Shown one piece after another: positions 25,592-33,133 of a DNA stretch of 64,000 nucleotides (position 1 is the stretch's first letter; every line of letters starts with the position of its first letter). The notes under the pieces were generated by a model, which was not told the origin of the DNA, made no database searches, and saw only the letters and a program-made list of their open reading frames with translations. The stretch comes from Bradyrhizobium sp. ISRA430 (lineage in GTDB: Bacteria; Pseudomonadota; Alphaproteobacteria; Rhizobiales; Xanthobacteraceae). The stretch spans positions 6,364,501 through 6,428,500 of the forward strand of contig NZ_CP094516.1 in assembly GCF_029909975.1 (NCBI RefSeq). Reading direction: 5' to 3'. A program made the position numbers and the translations under genes.

Positions 25592-26232
25592 TGGGTATGA
25601 TGCGCCGCCTGTTCGGACTGCTGCTCGCCGCCGGCCTCACGCTCGCGGCCGGCGCGGCGGAGGCGCATCCGCATGTCTGGATCACCGCGACCAGCGAGCT
25701 GATCTATGCGGAGGACGGCACGATCACCGGCGTCCGCCACGCCTGGACCTTCGACGACATGTTCTCGGCCTATGCGGTGCAGGGGCTCGAGGGCAAGACC
25801 AAGGGCGCTTATAGCCGCGAAGAGCTGGCGCCGCTGGCGCAAACCAATGTCGAGTCGCTGAAGGAATACGCCTACTTCACCTTCGCGCGAGCCGACGGCA
25901 AGAAGGAGCGATTCCAGGAGCCGGTCGACTACTTCCTCGACTACAAGGATACGGTCCTCACCCTGCACTTCACGCTGCCGTTGAAGAACCCGGTCAAGCC
26001 CAAGCAGCTTGTGCTCGAGGTGTTCGACCGTTCCTTCTTCATCGATTTCCAGATGGCCAAGGACAATCCGGTCAAGCTGGTCGGCGCGCCCAGTGGCTGC
26101 CAGATGAAGCTGGAGCGGCCCAGTGATGGCACCGCGAGCGCCCAGAAGCTCAACGAGCAGACCTTCATGAACGGCGAGAACGCCAATTTCGGCATGATGT
26201 TTGCCAACAAGATCACGGTGGATTGCCCTTGA
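25591..26232 (+). CDS. DUF1007 periplasmic protein of a metal exporter
   Basis: A 213-residue protein with a signal peptide (cleaved after about AEAHP, leaving a His-Pro-His N-terminus, HPHVWI) and a DUF1007 domain including HAWTFDDMFSAYA. DUF1007 proteins are commonly encoded beside NicO-family Ni/Co transporters. The N-terminal His-Pro-His may bind metal. It is translationally coupled to the peptidase upstream and to the transporter downstream. Confidence 0.86.
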   Translation: MGMMRRLFGLLLAAGLTLAAGAAEAHPHVWITATSELIYAEDGTITGVRHAWTFDDMFSAYAVQGLEGKTKGAYSREELAPLAQTNVESLKEYAYFTFARADGKKERFQEPVDYFLDYKDTVLTLHFTLPLKNPVKPKQLVLEVFDRSFFIDFQMAKDNPVKLVGAPSGCQMKLERPSDGTASAQKLNEQTFMNGENANFGMMFANKITVDCP

Positions 26233-27350
26233 TCCCGCGCCCTCGTTCTCCGCTCGCGCGCGGGCTGCTCGTCTGCGCTGCGGTTGTCCTCGTCGTGAGC
26301 ATGGCCGACGCCGCCCTTCACGATCTCCTCGCACAGAATCCGTTCGGCGCGCCGCGCCCCTCGCAGGCCGCCGAACCCGAGGCCAGCGGCATCATCGGCT
26401 GGCTGCTGGCAAAACAATCGGAATTCTATCGCCAGATGTCGGCGACCATCCGCGCCGCAAAGTCGGACGGCTCGGCGGTGTGGACGCTGCTCCTGATCTC
26501 CTTCGCTTACGGGATATTCCACGCCGCCGGTCCCGGCCACGGCAAGGCGGTGATCGCCTCCTACCTTGTCGCCAATCGCGAGACCGCTCGCCGCGGCATC
26601 GCGCTGTCCTTTGCCTCGGCGCTGATGCAGTCGCTGGTGGCCATCCTCATTGTCGGCATCTTGGCCTGGGCGCTGAATGCGACGGCGAAAACCATGTGCA
26701 AGGCGGAGGGGGCGATCGAGATCGCAAGCTACGCCCTGATCGCGGCATTCGGCCTGCGCCTCGTCTGGGTCAAGGGCGGTGGCTTCATCCGCGCGCTGCA
26801 GGCGGCCCAGCCAGTGCCTGCGATCGCCGGCGTGCCGCATCACCATGATCACGGCGATCACCATCATCATGATGCGCATGATCATCATGACCACGATCAC
26901 GAGCATGGTTATGACCACGGCCATGCTCACGCCCACGCCCATCAGCACCACGTCCATGACGAACATTGCGGCCATTCCCACGGCCCCGCGCCGAGCGAGC
27001 TGGCCGGGCCGGGTGGCTGGCGGCGCGGGTTCGCCGCGATCCTCACGGTGGGCATCCGCCCTTGCTCGGGTGCGATTCTGGTCCTGGTGTTCGCGCTGGC
27101 CCAAGGCCTGTTCTGGGCCGGAATCGCCGCGACCTTGTTGATGGGGCTCGGCACCGCGATCACGGTCGCGGCCATCGCCGTCGTCGCCGTCTCCGCCAAG
27201 GACATCGCCAGCCGCCTGAGCGGAGCCCGCGACGGCAGCGGCGCACTCTTCATGCGCGGCATCGAATTCGCCGCCGCCGGCCTCGTGCTGCTGTTCGGCG
27301 CAGGCCTGTTGTTCGGCTACATCGCCGCCGAACGGACGACGTGTTTTTGA
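26229..27350 (+). CDS. NicO family nickel/cobalt transporter
   Basis: A 373-residue membrane protein of the NicO/RcnA family. A conserved segment is YGIFHAAGPGHGKAVIASYLVA, with the His residues of the H-rich helix typical of Ni/Co carriers. A long cytoplasmic His/Asp loop follows (about residues 200-250), then IRPCSGAILVLVFALAQG. The start is TTG at 26229 overlapping the DUF1007 stop (TTGA); TTG at 26223 is an alternative. It probably exports Ni2+ or Co2+ with the DUF1007 protein. Confidence 0.87.
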   Translation: MIPRPRSPLARGLLVCAAVVLVVSMADAALHDLLAQNPFGAPRPSQAAEPEASGIIGWLLAKQSEFYRQMSATIRAAKSDGSAVWTLLLISFAYGIFHAAGPGHGKAVIASYLVANRETARRGIALSFASALMQSLVAILIVGILAWALNATAKTMCKAEGAIEIASYALIAAFGLRLVWVKGGGFIRALQAAQPVPAIAGVPHHHDHGDHHHHDAHDHHDHDHEHGYDHGHAHAHAHQHHVHDEHCGHSHGPAPSELAGPGGWRRGFAAILTVGIRPCSGAILVLVFALAQGLFWAGIAATLLMGLGTAITVAAIAVVAVSAKDIASRLSGARDGSGALFMRGIEFAAAGLVLLFGAGLLFGYIAAERTTCF

Positions 27351-27361
27351 GTGGAGCACTC

Positions 27362-27526
27362 TTTTCCCTCTCCCTTCTTGTGGGAGAGGGTGGCTCGCCG
27401 CGTAGCGGCGAGACGGGTGAGGGGTCTCTCTCCGCGATTGCGCCTCTCGCAGACCAGTATGCGGATACAACCCCTCATCCGGCGTTTCGCGCCACCTTCT
27501 TCTACAACAAGGGGAGAAGGAAGAAA
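27362..27526. repeat. Dispersed intergenic repeat, family B (copy 2)
   Basis: An inverted element. Its left 58 bases are identical to the left part of the copy at 31811-31966, including GGTGGCTCGCCGCGTAGCGG and GAGGGGTCTCTCTCCGCGA; the right end has CATCCGGCGTTTCGCGCCAC. Confidence 0.85.
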
Positions 27527-27528
27527 GT

Positions 27529-27927
27529 TCACACGGGCAGAAGCCGCTTCAAGGCGGGCATGAAGAAGATCCCGAGATTGATCGCAAAGCCGACGCTCCA
27601 CAGGATCGAGCGCAGCGTCGGGCGGTTGCCGAGATAGGTCAGCACATAGGCGATCCGCACGATCAGGAACAGCACGGCCAGCTCGTCGATCAGGCGCTGC
27701 GGCGAATCCCGGAATTCGGCAAGGAGCACGGCGAAGGCGAAGAATGGAAAGGTCTCGATGCCGTTCTGGTGCGCGCCGAGCGCGCGCTGCGAGAGGGCAT
27801 CTTCGTAGAAGGCGGGGTCGCGCGGCCGGGAATTGTCGAAGCTGCGAAACCTGATCCATTTGATCGAGGCGATCGTCGCCAGATACAGCAGCAGCGCTCC
27901 AAGAACGCACCATTCCGCGAGTGTCAT
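27529..27927 (-). CDS. MAPEG family membrane protein
   Basis: A 132-residue membrane protein with four predicted helices. Family features are the HQNGIETFPFFAFAVLLAE segment (conserved Asn-x-x-Glu and Pro) and RIAYVLTYLGNRPTLRS. MAPEG proteins are glutathione-dependent transferase/peroxidase-like proteins in eukaryotes; bacterial homologues are poorly characterised. The ATG at 27927 begins before the first helix. It is divergent from ferrochelatase. Confidence 0.84.
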   Translation of the reverse strand: MTLAEWCVLGALLLYLATIASIKWIRFRSFDNSRPRDPAFYEDALSQRALGAHQNGIETFPFFAFAVLLAEFRDSPQRLIDELAVLFLIVRIAYVLTYLGNRPTLRSILWSVGFAINLGIFFMPALKRLLPV

Positions 27928-28011
27928 CGGTCCTCCCCCGCTTGGGCGGGACCCTAGCGAAAGCGGGCTCATCTTGACAAGTTCGGCACAACGCGCGACC
28001 CACGGACGGCC

Positions 28012-29049
28012 ATGACGACCGTTGTCCCCATCGAGACCGCGAAGCCCGCCGTGCAAGCCAGCCTGCCACGCGTCGGCGTGCTCCTGATCAATCTCGGCAC
28101 GCCCGATACGGCCGACGCGCCCGGCGTGCGGGTCTACCTGAAGGAATTCCTTTCGGATCCCCGCGTCATCGAGGACCAGGGCCTGATCTGGCAGCTCGTG
28201 CTGAATGGCATCATCCTGCGCCGCCGGCCGCGCACCAAGGCGCTCGACTACCAGAAGATCTGGAACAACGAGAAGAACGAGTCGCCGCTGAAGACGATCA
28301 CGCGATCGCAGAGCGACAAGCTCGCAGCCGCGCTGTCGGACCGCGGGCATATCGTTGTCGATTGGGCGATGCGCTACGGCAATCCCTCGATCCGCTCCGG
28401 CATCGAGGCGCTGATCGCCAGGGGATGCGACCGCATCCTCGCCGTGCCGCTCTATCCGCAATATTCAGCCTCGACGTCGGCGACCGTGTGCGACGAGGTG
28501 TTCCGCGTGCTCTCCTGCCTGCGTGCGCAGCCGACGCTGCGGGTGACGCCGCCATACTATGAGGACGAGGCCTATATCGAGGCGCTCGCGACCTCGATCG
28601 AGGCGCATCTGGCCACGCTGCCGTTCAAGCCGGAGTTGATCGTCGCCTCCTTTCACGGCATGCCGAAAGCCTACGTCGACAAGGGCGATCCCTACCAGGA
28701 GCATTGCGTCGCCACGACCGAAGCGCTGCGCCGCCGGCTCGGGATGGACGCGTCAAAACTGCTGCTCACCTTCCAGTCGCGCTTCGGCAATGACGAGTGG
28801 CTGCAGCCCTACACCGACAAGACGATGGAGCGTCTTGCCAAGGAGGGCGTGCGCCGCATCGCGGTGGTGACGCCGGGCTTTGCCGCCGACTGCCTGGAGA
28901 CGCTGGAGGAGATCGCGCAGGAGAACGCCGAGATCTTCAAGCACAATGGCGGCGAGCACTTTGCCGCGATCCCCTGCCTCAACGACAGCGAGCCCGGCAT
29001 GGACGTGATCCGCACCCTGGTGCTGCGCGAGTTGCAAGGCTGGATCTGA
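28012..29049 (+). CDS. hemH: Ferrochelatase
   Basis: A 345-residue ferrochelatase inserting Fe2+ into protoporphyrin IX, the last step of haem synthesis. Conserved blocks: GVLLINLGTPDTAD, DPRVIEDQG, the catalytic His in VASFHGMPKAYVDKGDPY, QSRFGNDEWLQPYTDKTM, and the product-side VVTPGFAADCLETLEEI with the conserved Glu residues. The length is typical. The stop codon is followed at once by a 14-base tandem copy of the end of the gene. Confidence 0.95.
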   Translation: MTTVVPIETAKPAVQASLPRVGVLLINLGTPDTADAPGVRVYLKEFLSDPRVIEDQGLIWQLVLNGIILRRRPRTKALDYQKIWNNEKNESPLKTITRSQSDKLAAALSDRGHIVVDWAMRYGNPSIRSGIEALIARGCDRILAVPLYPQYSASTSATVCDEVFRVLSCLRAQPTLRVTPPYYEDEAYIEALATSIEAHLATLPFKPELIVASFHGMPKAYVDKGDPYQEHCVATTEALRRRLGMDASKLLLTFQSRFGNDEWLQPYTDKTMERLAKEGVRRIAVVTPGFAADCLETLEEIAQENAEIFKHNGGEHFAAIPCLNDSEPGMDVIRTLVLRELQGWI

Positions 29050-29065
29050 TGAGGCTGGATCTGAT
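29037..29065. repeat. 14-base tandem duplication at the hemH 3' end
   Basis: AGGCTGGATCTGAT occurs at 29037-29050 and again at 29052-29065, the first copy carrying the hemH stop. It is a short local duplication just before the next start codon. Confidence 0.7.
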
Positions 29066-29068
29066 CCC

Positions 29069-30046
29069 ATGAACCGCCGCGAGATTCTCGGCATCCTCGG
29101 GACGATCACAGCGCTGCCGCGCGCGGCGCTGGCGCAGCAGCCGGGCGTGACGCGCCGGCTGGGAGTGCTCTCGGTCACGGCGGAAGATGACGCGGCCGGA
29201 CGGACGCGCAGCGCCATCCTGGTCGAGGCGCTGGCCGCCCATGGCTGGAAGGAGCAGGCCAACTTAAAGATCGACTGGCGCAGCGGCGGCGGCGATAGGC
29301 AGCGGATCGCGCGGCTCGCCGACGAGCTGGTCGCGCTCAAGCCCGACATCCTGCTCGCGGTCGGCACGCCCTCGGTCGAAGAGCTGCACAGCCGCACGGC
29401 GACGACGCCGATCGTGTTTGCCGTGGTCACCGACCCGGTCAGCCAGGGCTTCGTCAAGAATCTCGCGCATCCCGGCGGCAACATTACCGGCTTTACCGAC
29501 TATGATGCCCCGATGGCCGGCAAATGGCTGGAGATGCTCTCGCAGATCAAGCCAAAGGTCGCTCGCGTCTTTGTCGTCTACAATCCCGCCACCGCGCCGT
29601 TCGCCGGCCTGATGTTGCAGACGATCGAGGACGCTGCGCGTGCGCTTCGCGTCGCGGTCGAGGCCGCGCCGGTGCATGATGACACCTCGATCGCTGCGCT
29701 GGCCTCGCGCAAGGATGGCGGCCTGTTGGTGCTGCCGGACTTCTTCACCATGGCCAACCGCGCGCGTCTGCTCGCGGCGATCACCGAGGCACGCACGCCT
29801 GCGGTGTTCTGGAGCAGCACCTTCGTCGAGGAGGGCGGCCTGATGTCCTACAGCACCGACAGCGCCGAGCAGGTGCGCCGTGCCGCATCCTATATCGATC
29901 GCATCCTCAGGGGCGCGCAGCCCGCCGACCTTCCGGTGCAGAATCCCACCAAGTTCGAGCTCGCATTCAACCTGAAGACGGCCAAGGCAATCGGCGTCAC
30001 CATCCCCGCCCACCTGCTCGCCACCGCAAACGACGTCATCGAATAA
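29069..30046 (+). CDS. ABC-type substrate-binding protein (ABC_sub_bind family)
   Basis: A 325-residue protein of the ABC_sub_bind/DUF534 family, with a signal peptide (about residues 1-23, ending ALAQQ). Family features are LKPDILLAVGTPSVEELHS, TTPIVFAVVTDPVSQGFV and LAHPGGNITGFTDY. Such proteins are predicted periplasmic receptors but the ligand is usually unknown. No permease or ATPase gene is adjacent. It lies 20 bases after hemH on the same strand, without any functional link visible. Confidence 0.82.
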   Translation: MNRREILGILGTITALPRAALAQQPGVTRRLGVLSVTAEDDAAGRTRSAILVEALAAHGWKEQANLKIDWRSGGGDRQRIARLADELVALKPDILLAVGTPSVEELHSRTATTPIVFAVVTDPVSQGFVKNLAHPGGNITGFTDYDAPMAGKWLEMLSQIKPKVARVFVVYNPATAPFAGLMLQTIEDAARALRVAVEAAPVHDDTSIAALASRKDGGLLVLPDFFTMANRARLLAAITEARTPAVFWSSTFVEEGGLMSYSTDSAEQVRRAASYIDRILRGAQPADLPVQNPTKFELAFNLKTAKAIGVTIPAHLLATANDVIE

Positions 30047-30066
30047 TCGCGACAGCCCGCGACCTG

Positions 30067-30128
30067 GTTTCACCTTCTCCCGTAGGGAGAGGTCGGATCG
30101 CATCGACAGATGCGCTCCGGGTGAGGCG
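30067..30128. repeat. Degenerate family B repeat
   Basis: CACCTTCTCCCGTAGGGAGA followed by a mutated arm ending GGGTGAGGCG, in a 288-base gap (30047-30334) with no gene. It looks like an eroded copy of the elements at 27362 and 31811. Confidence 0.5.
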
Positions 30129-30334
30129 TTACAGTCTCTCTGGGTGCTGCGGCCCCTCACTCGCGCGCTTTCAAGAATCCCCTCGTAAATACTTAATGCC
30201 CCTGGTTCCTGCTCCGTACTTCCTGTGGAGGGATCGGTCCGCGCCGACGTGAATTCGTGCCGCTGAACCGGTAGGGTAGCGATACCGACCAATGGGAGCT
30301 GCGGGGGAAGGCGTTTTCCCGCCTTGGAGGAGCT

Positions 30335-31333
30335 ATGAGCGGTTTCGATATTTTCGCGATTGTTCTGGTGTTGCTTGTCATCGTCACGCTGGTTGCAGGC
30401 GTGAAGACAGTGCCGCAAGGCTACGACTGGACCATAGAGCGGTTCGGAAAATACACCCAGACCCTGAGCCCCGGGCTCAATCTGATCGTGCCCTATTTCG
30501 ATCGCGTCGGACGCAAGATCAACATGATGGAGCAGGTGATCAACATCCCCGAGCAGGAGGTGATCACCAAGGACAACGCCACCGTGACTGTGGACGGCGT
30601 CGCCTTCTTCCAGGTGTTCGATGCCGCGAAGGCGAGCTATGAGGTTGCCAACCTCACCCAGGCGATCACGGTCCTGACCATGACCAACATCCGCTCGGTG
30701 ATGGGCTCGATGGATCTCGACCAGGTGCTGTCGCATCGCGACGAGATCAACGAGCGCTTGTTGCGCGTCGTCGACGCAGCGGTCTCGCCCTGGGGCGTCA
30801 AGGTCAACCGCATCGAGATCAAGGACATCGTGCCGCCGGCCGACCTCGTCGAGGCGATGGGCCGGCAGATGAAGGCCGAGCGCGTCAAGCGCGCCGACAT
30901 TCTGGCCGCCGAAGGCCAGCGCCAGTCCGAGATTTTGCGCGCCGAGGGCGCCAAGCAGGGGCAGATCCTTCAGGCCGAAGGCCGCCGCGAGGCCGCCTTC
31001 CGCGATGCCGAGGCGCGCGAGCGTCTCGCCGAAGCCGAGGCCAAGGCGACCCAGGCGGTGTCGGAAGCCATCGCCAAGGGCGACGTTGCCGCGTTGAACT
31101 ATTTCATCGCCGACAAATATATAAAGGCGTTCGGCCAGTTCGCGGAGGCGCCGAACCAGAAGATCATCATGCTGCCGATGGAGGCCGTGAGCTTGCTCGG
31201 CTCGCTCGCCGGCATCGGCGAGATCGCGAAGGCGACTTTCGGCGAAAGTGCCGCCTCCGCTGTCGCGGCCGCCCGCCGCGGCGGCTCGGTGCCGACGTCG
31301 GGACCAACGCCGCCTTCGGTGCCGCCGCAGTAA
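30335..31333 (+). CDS. SPFH/band-7 domain protein (stomatin/QmcA-like)
   Basis: A 332-residue membrane-anchored SPFH protein: one N-terminal helix (FAIVLVLLVIVTLVAGV), then the band-7 domain (TVPQGYDWTIERFGKYTQTL; NIRSVMGSMDLDQVL), a long Glu/Ala/Arg-rich coiled coil (about residues 185-260) and a Pro-rich tail. Such proteins form ring-like scaffolds in membrane microdomains. It is paired with an NfeD gene 27 bases downstream, the usual arrangement for this class. Confidence 0.9.
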   Translation: MSGFDIFAIVLVLLVIVTLVAGVKTVPQGYDWTIERFGKYTQTLSPGLNLIVPYFDRVGRKINMMEQVINIPEQEVITKDNATVTVDGVAFFQVFDAAKASYEVANLTQAITVLTMTNIRSVMGSMDLDQVLSHRDEINERLLRVVDAAVSPWGVKVNRIEIKDIVPPADLVEAMGRQMKAERVKRADILAAEGQRQSEILRAEGAKQGQILQAEGRREAAFRDAEARERLAEAEAKATQAVSEAIAKGDVAALNYFIADKYIKAFGQFAEAPNQKIIMLPMEAVSLLGSLAGIGEIAKATFGESAASAVAAARRGGSVPTSGPTPPSVPPQ

Positions 31334-31360
31334 CGGGATCATTCGAGAGAGGGTCGTGTC

Positions 31361-31804
31361 ATGACCGACATGTTCGTTTCGCTCGGCACCTGGAATTGGC
31401 TGATCTTCGGCTTCGTCCTGATGGCGCTGGAGGTGGTCGCGCCGGGCGTGTTCCTGTTCTGGCTCGGCCTTGCGGCGCTGCTGGTCGGCCTCGTCTCGTT
31501 TGCCTTTCATCCGTCCTGGCAGACGCAGCTCGTGATGTTTGCGGTGTTCGCCGCAGCGGCCGTGCCGGTGTGGCGCCGCCTCGCCCGGCCGAAGATGGAT
31601 GCAAGCGCGAGCCCCTTCCTGAACAAGCGCACCGAGGCGCTGTTGGGCCGCGAGTTCACGCTGGAAAAGCCGATCATCGATGGCTCCGGCACCGTCCGCA
31701 TCGGCGACACCATCTGGCGCGTCGCTGGCCCGGATACACCAGCCGGCACCAAGGTGAGGGTGGTGCAGGTCGATGGTGCGAATCTGACCGTGGCCGCGAC
31801 GTAG
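31361..31804 (+). CDS. NfeD family membrane protein
   Basis: A 147-residue NfeD-type protein with two or three hydrophobic segments (WLIFGFVLMALEVVAPGVFL, LVMFAVFAAAAVPVW) and a C-terminal OB-fold-like domain (IDGSGTVRIGDTIWRV, GTKVRVVQVDGANL). NfeD proteins are partners of SPFH proteins such as the one just upstream. There is a start ATG preceded by GAGAGAGGG. Confidence 0.88.
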   Translation: MTDMFVSLGTWNWLIFGFVLMALEVVAPGVFLFWLGLAALLVGLVSFAFHPSWQTQLVMFAVFAAAAVPVWRRLARPKMDASASPFLNKRTEALLGREFTLEKPIIDGSGTVRIGDTIWRVAGPDTPAGTKVRVVQVDGANLTVAAT

Positions 31805-31810
31805 CTGCTT

Positions 31811-31966
31811 TTTCCCCTCCCCTTGTGGGAGAGGGTGGCTCGCCGCGTAGCGGCGAGACGGGTGAGGGGTCTCTCTCCGCGAATAACTCTGCTGCGGTGA
31901 GCGCGCGGAGAGAGACCCCTCATCCGGCGCTTCGCGCCACCTTCTCCCACAAGGGGAGAAGGAAGA
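31811..31966. repeat. Dispersed intergenic repeat, family B (copy 3)
   Basis: An inverted element whose left arm (CTTGTGGGAGAGGGTGGCTC...) is identical over about 58 bases to that at 27362-27526; the right end has CATCCGGCGCTTCGCGCCAC and CCACAAGGGGAGAAGG. Confidence 0.85.
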
Positions 31967-31989
31967 TCGAGCGCGCGGCAGCGCTCTCT

Positions 31990-32316
31990 CTATTTCCTCC
32001 ACCTCTCCGCAAACCGGTGCAGCGGCAGGAACGTCTCGCACAGCTCGCGTCCGAGCGGCGTCAGGCCGTAGCCGCCGGCTTCACCGAGCTCCACGAATCC
32101 CGCCTCGCGCAATTCGCTTAAACGCGCCTGCAGCACCGTGGGCGAGGCCTCGTCGCAAGCCGCGCGCAGCGCGCGCGAGGTGAGGGGCTTCCATCGCAAT
32201 TCCCACAAGATCCGCAGGCTCCAGCGCCGGCCCAAGAGGTCGAGCAGCGCCATGATCGGCCGGCCCGTGCGCGAGCCGCGCACGCGGCGCTCCCCTGATG
32301 CTGACTGCTTCGTCAT
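31990..32316 (-). CDS. HxlR-type winged-helix transcriptional regulator
   Basis: A 108-residue HxlR/MarR-like regulator. The winged helix runs through LLDLLGRRWSLRILWEL, LTSRALRAACDEASPTVLQA and LREAGFVELGEAGGYGLTPLG. It has no sensor cysteine that I can see in the N-terminal part. It is divergent from a carboxymuconolactone-decarboxylase-like gene and two palindromic sites lie between them, so it probably regulates that gene and itself. Confidence 0.87.
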   Translation of the reverse strand: MTKQSASGERRVRGSRTGRPIMALLDLLGRRWSLRILWELRWKPLTSRALRAACDEASPTVLQARLSELREAGFVELGEAGGYGLTPLGRELCETFLPLHRFAERWRK

Positions 32317-32335
32317 CGCGGCCCTCTTGCGTCCT

Positions 32336-32374
32336 GCTACGGATAATGTAGCGTCATGCTACAGTAATTGTAGC
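32336..32374. promoter_or_regulatory. Tandem operators between the HxlR and CMD-like genes
   Basis: Two copies of GCTAC-N7-GTAGC, at 32336-32352 and 32358-32374, with identical arms and equal 7-base spacers. The centres are 22 bp apart. They fill the 68-base divergent intergenic region, a strong candidate binding site for the HxlR-type regulator. Confidence 0.78.
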
Positions 32375-32384
32375 AAGGCGGCCA

Positions 32385-32951
32385 ATGTCATCTGCCATGT
32401 CATCCGCGATGCCGCGCATCGCGCCGCTTGAGGCGCCTTATGCCCCGGAGATCCAGGCGCAGTTCGACCGCATCATGCGCGGTGCGCCGCCGCTGATGCT
32501 GTTCAGGGTGATGGCGGGCTACACCCGCGCCTGGGACAAGTTTCGCGCCGGCGGCCTGCTCGATCCCGGGCCGCTCTCCTTGCGCCAGCGCGAGCTCGTC
32601 ATCGACCGCACCTGCGCGCTGACCAGATGCGAATATGAGTGGGGCGTGCACGTCGCGATTTTTGCCGGGCCGGCCGGGCTCACGGCCGAGGAAGTCCGCG
32701 CCACCGTGCTGGGCGACACCGCTTCGCCCTGCTGGTCGCCGGCCGAGCAGGCGCTGATCGCGGCCGTCGACGCGCTGCATCACCACGCAACGCTCGACGA
32801 TGCGGAGTTCGCGGCGCTATCGGCGCATTATGACGAGGCGCAGATTTTGGAGGTCATCCTGCTGTGCGGCTTCTACCGCACGGTGTCGTATCTCGCGAAC
32901 GGCCTGCGGCTGCCGCTGGAAGAGAAGGCGGCAAGGTTTCCGCAGGTCTAA
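32385..32951 (+). CDS. Carboxymuconolactone decarboxylase/AhpD-like protein
   Basis: A 188-residue protein of the CMD superfamily. The helical core contains SLRQRELVIDRTCALTRCEY followed by EWGVHVAIF, the family's YEW...H motif. A His-rich segment (ALHHHATLDDAEFAAL) and LCGFYRTVSYLANGL follow. The function may be a peroxidase-like or decarboxylase activity; it lacks the CXXC of AhpD, having CALTRC instead. Three in-frame ATG codons (32385, 32397, 32409) could start it; the first has an AAGGCGG ribosome-binding site. Confidence 0.82.
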   Translation: MSSAMSSAMPRIAPLEAPYAPEIQAQFDRIMRGAPPLMLFRVMAGYTRAWDKFRAGGLLDPGPLSLRQRELVIDRTCALTRCEYEWGVHVAIFAGPAGLTAEEVRATVLGDTASPCWSPAEQALIAAVDALHHHATLDDAEFAALSAHYDEAQILEVILLCGFYRTVSYLANGLRLPLEEKAARFPQV

Positions 32952-32955
32952 CCAC

Positions 32956-32985
32956 CGTCATTGCTTCGCTACGCTCGCAATGACG
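32956..32985. repeat. Short family D repeat end
   Basis: CGTCATTGCTTCGC-TACGCTCGCAATGACG, a short palindrome; its ends match those of the longer element at 37798-37915. Confidence 0.6.
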
Positions 32986-33017
32986 TTGGGGAGGCTGGTC
33001 GCGCGCGATAGCCGCGC

Positions 33018-33125
33018 CGTCATTCCGGGGCGCGACGGAAGTCGCGAGCCCGGAATCCATGGCGAAACAAACTCTGCGGCGCAATGGATCCCGGGCTCAT
33101 CGCTTCGCGATGCCCCGGGATGACG
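33018..33125. repeat. Dispersed intergenic repeat, family C (copy 2)
   Basis: CGTCATTCCGGGGCGCGACGG at one end and CGATGCCCCGGGATGACGGG at the other. It fills the gap between the CMD-like and KdsD genes. Confidence 0.7.
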
Positions 33126-33133
33126 GGGAGAGC

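Noticed and set aside
29264..32041. A long antisense ORF across the SBP, SPFH and NfeD genes
   Set aside because: It crosses repeats and several real genes; composition fits a shadow.
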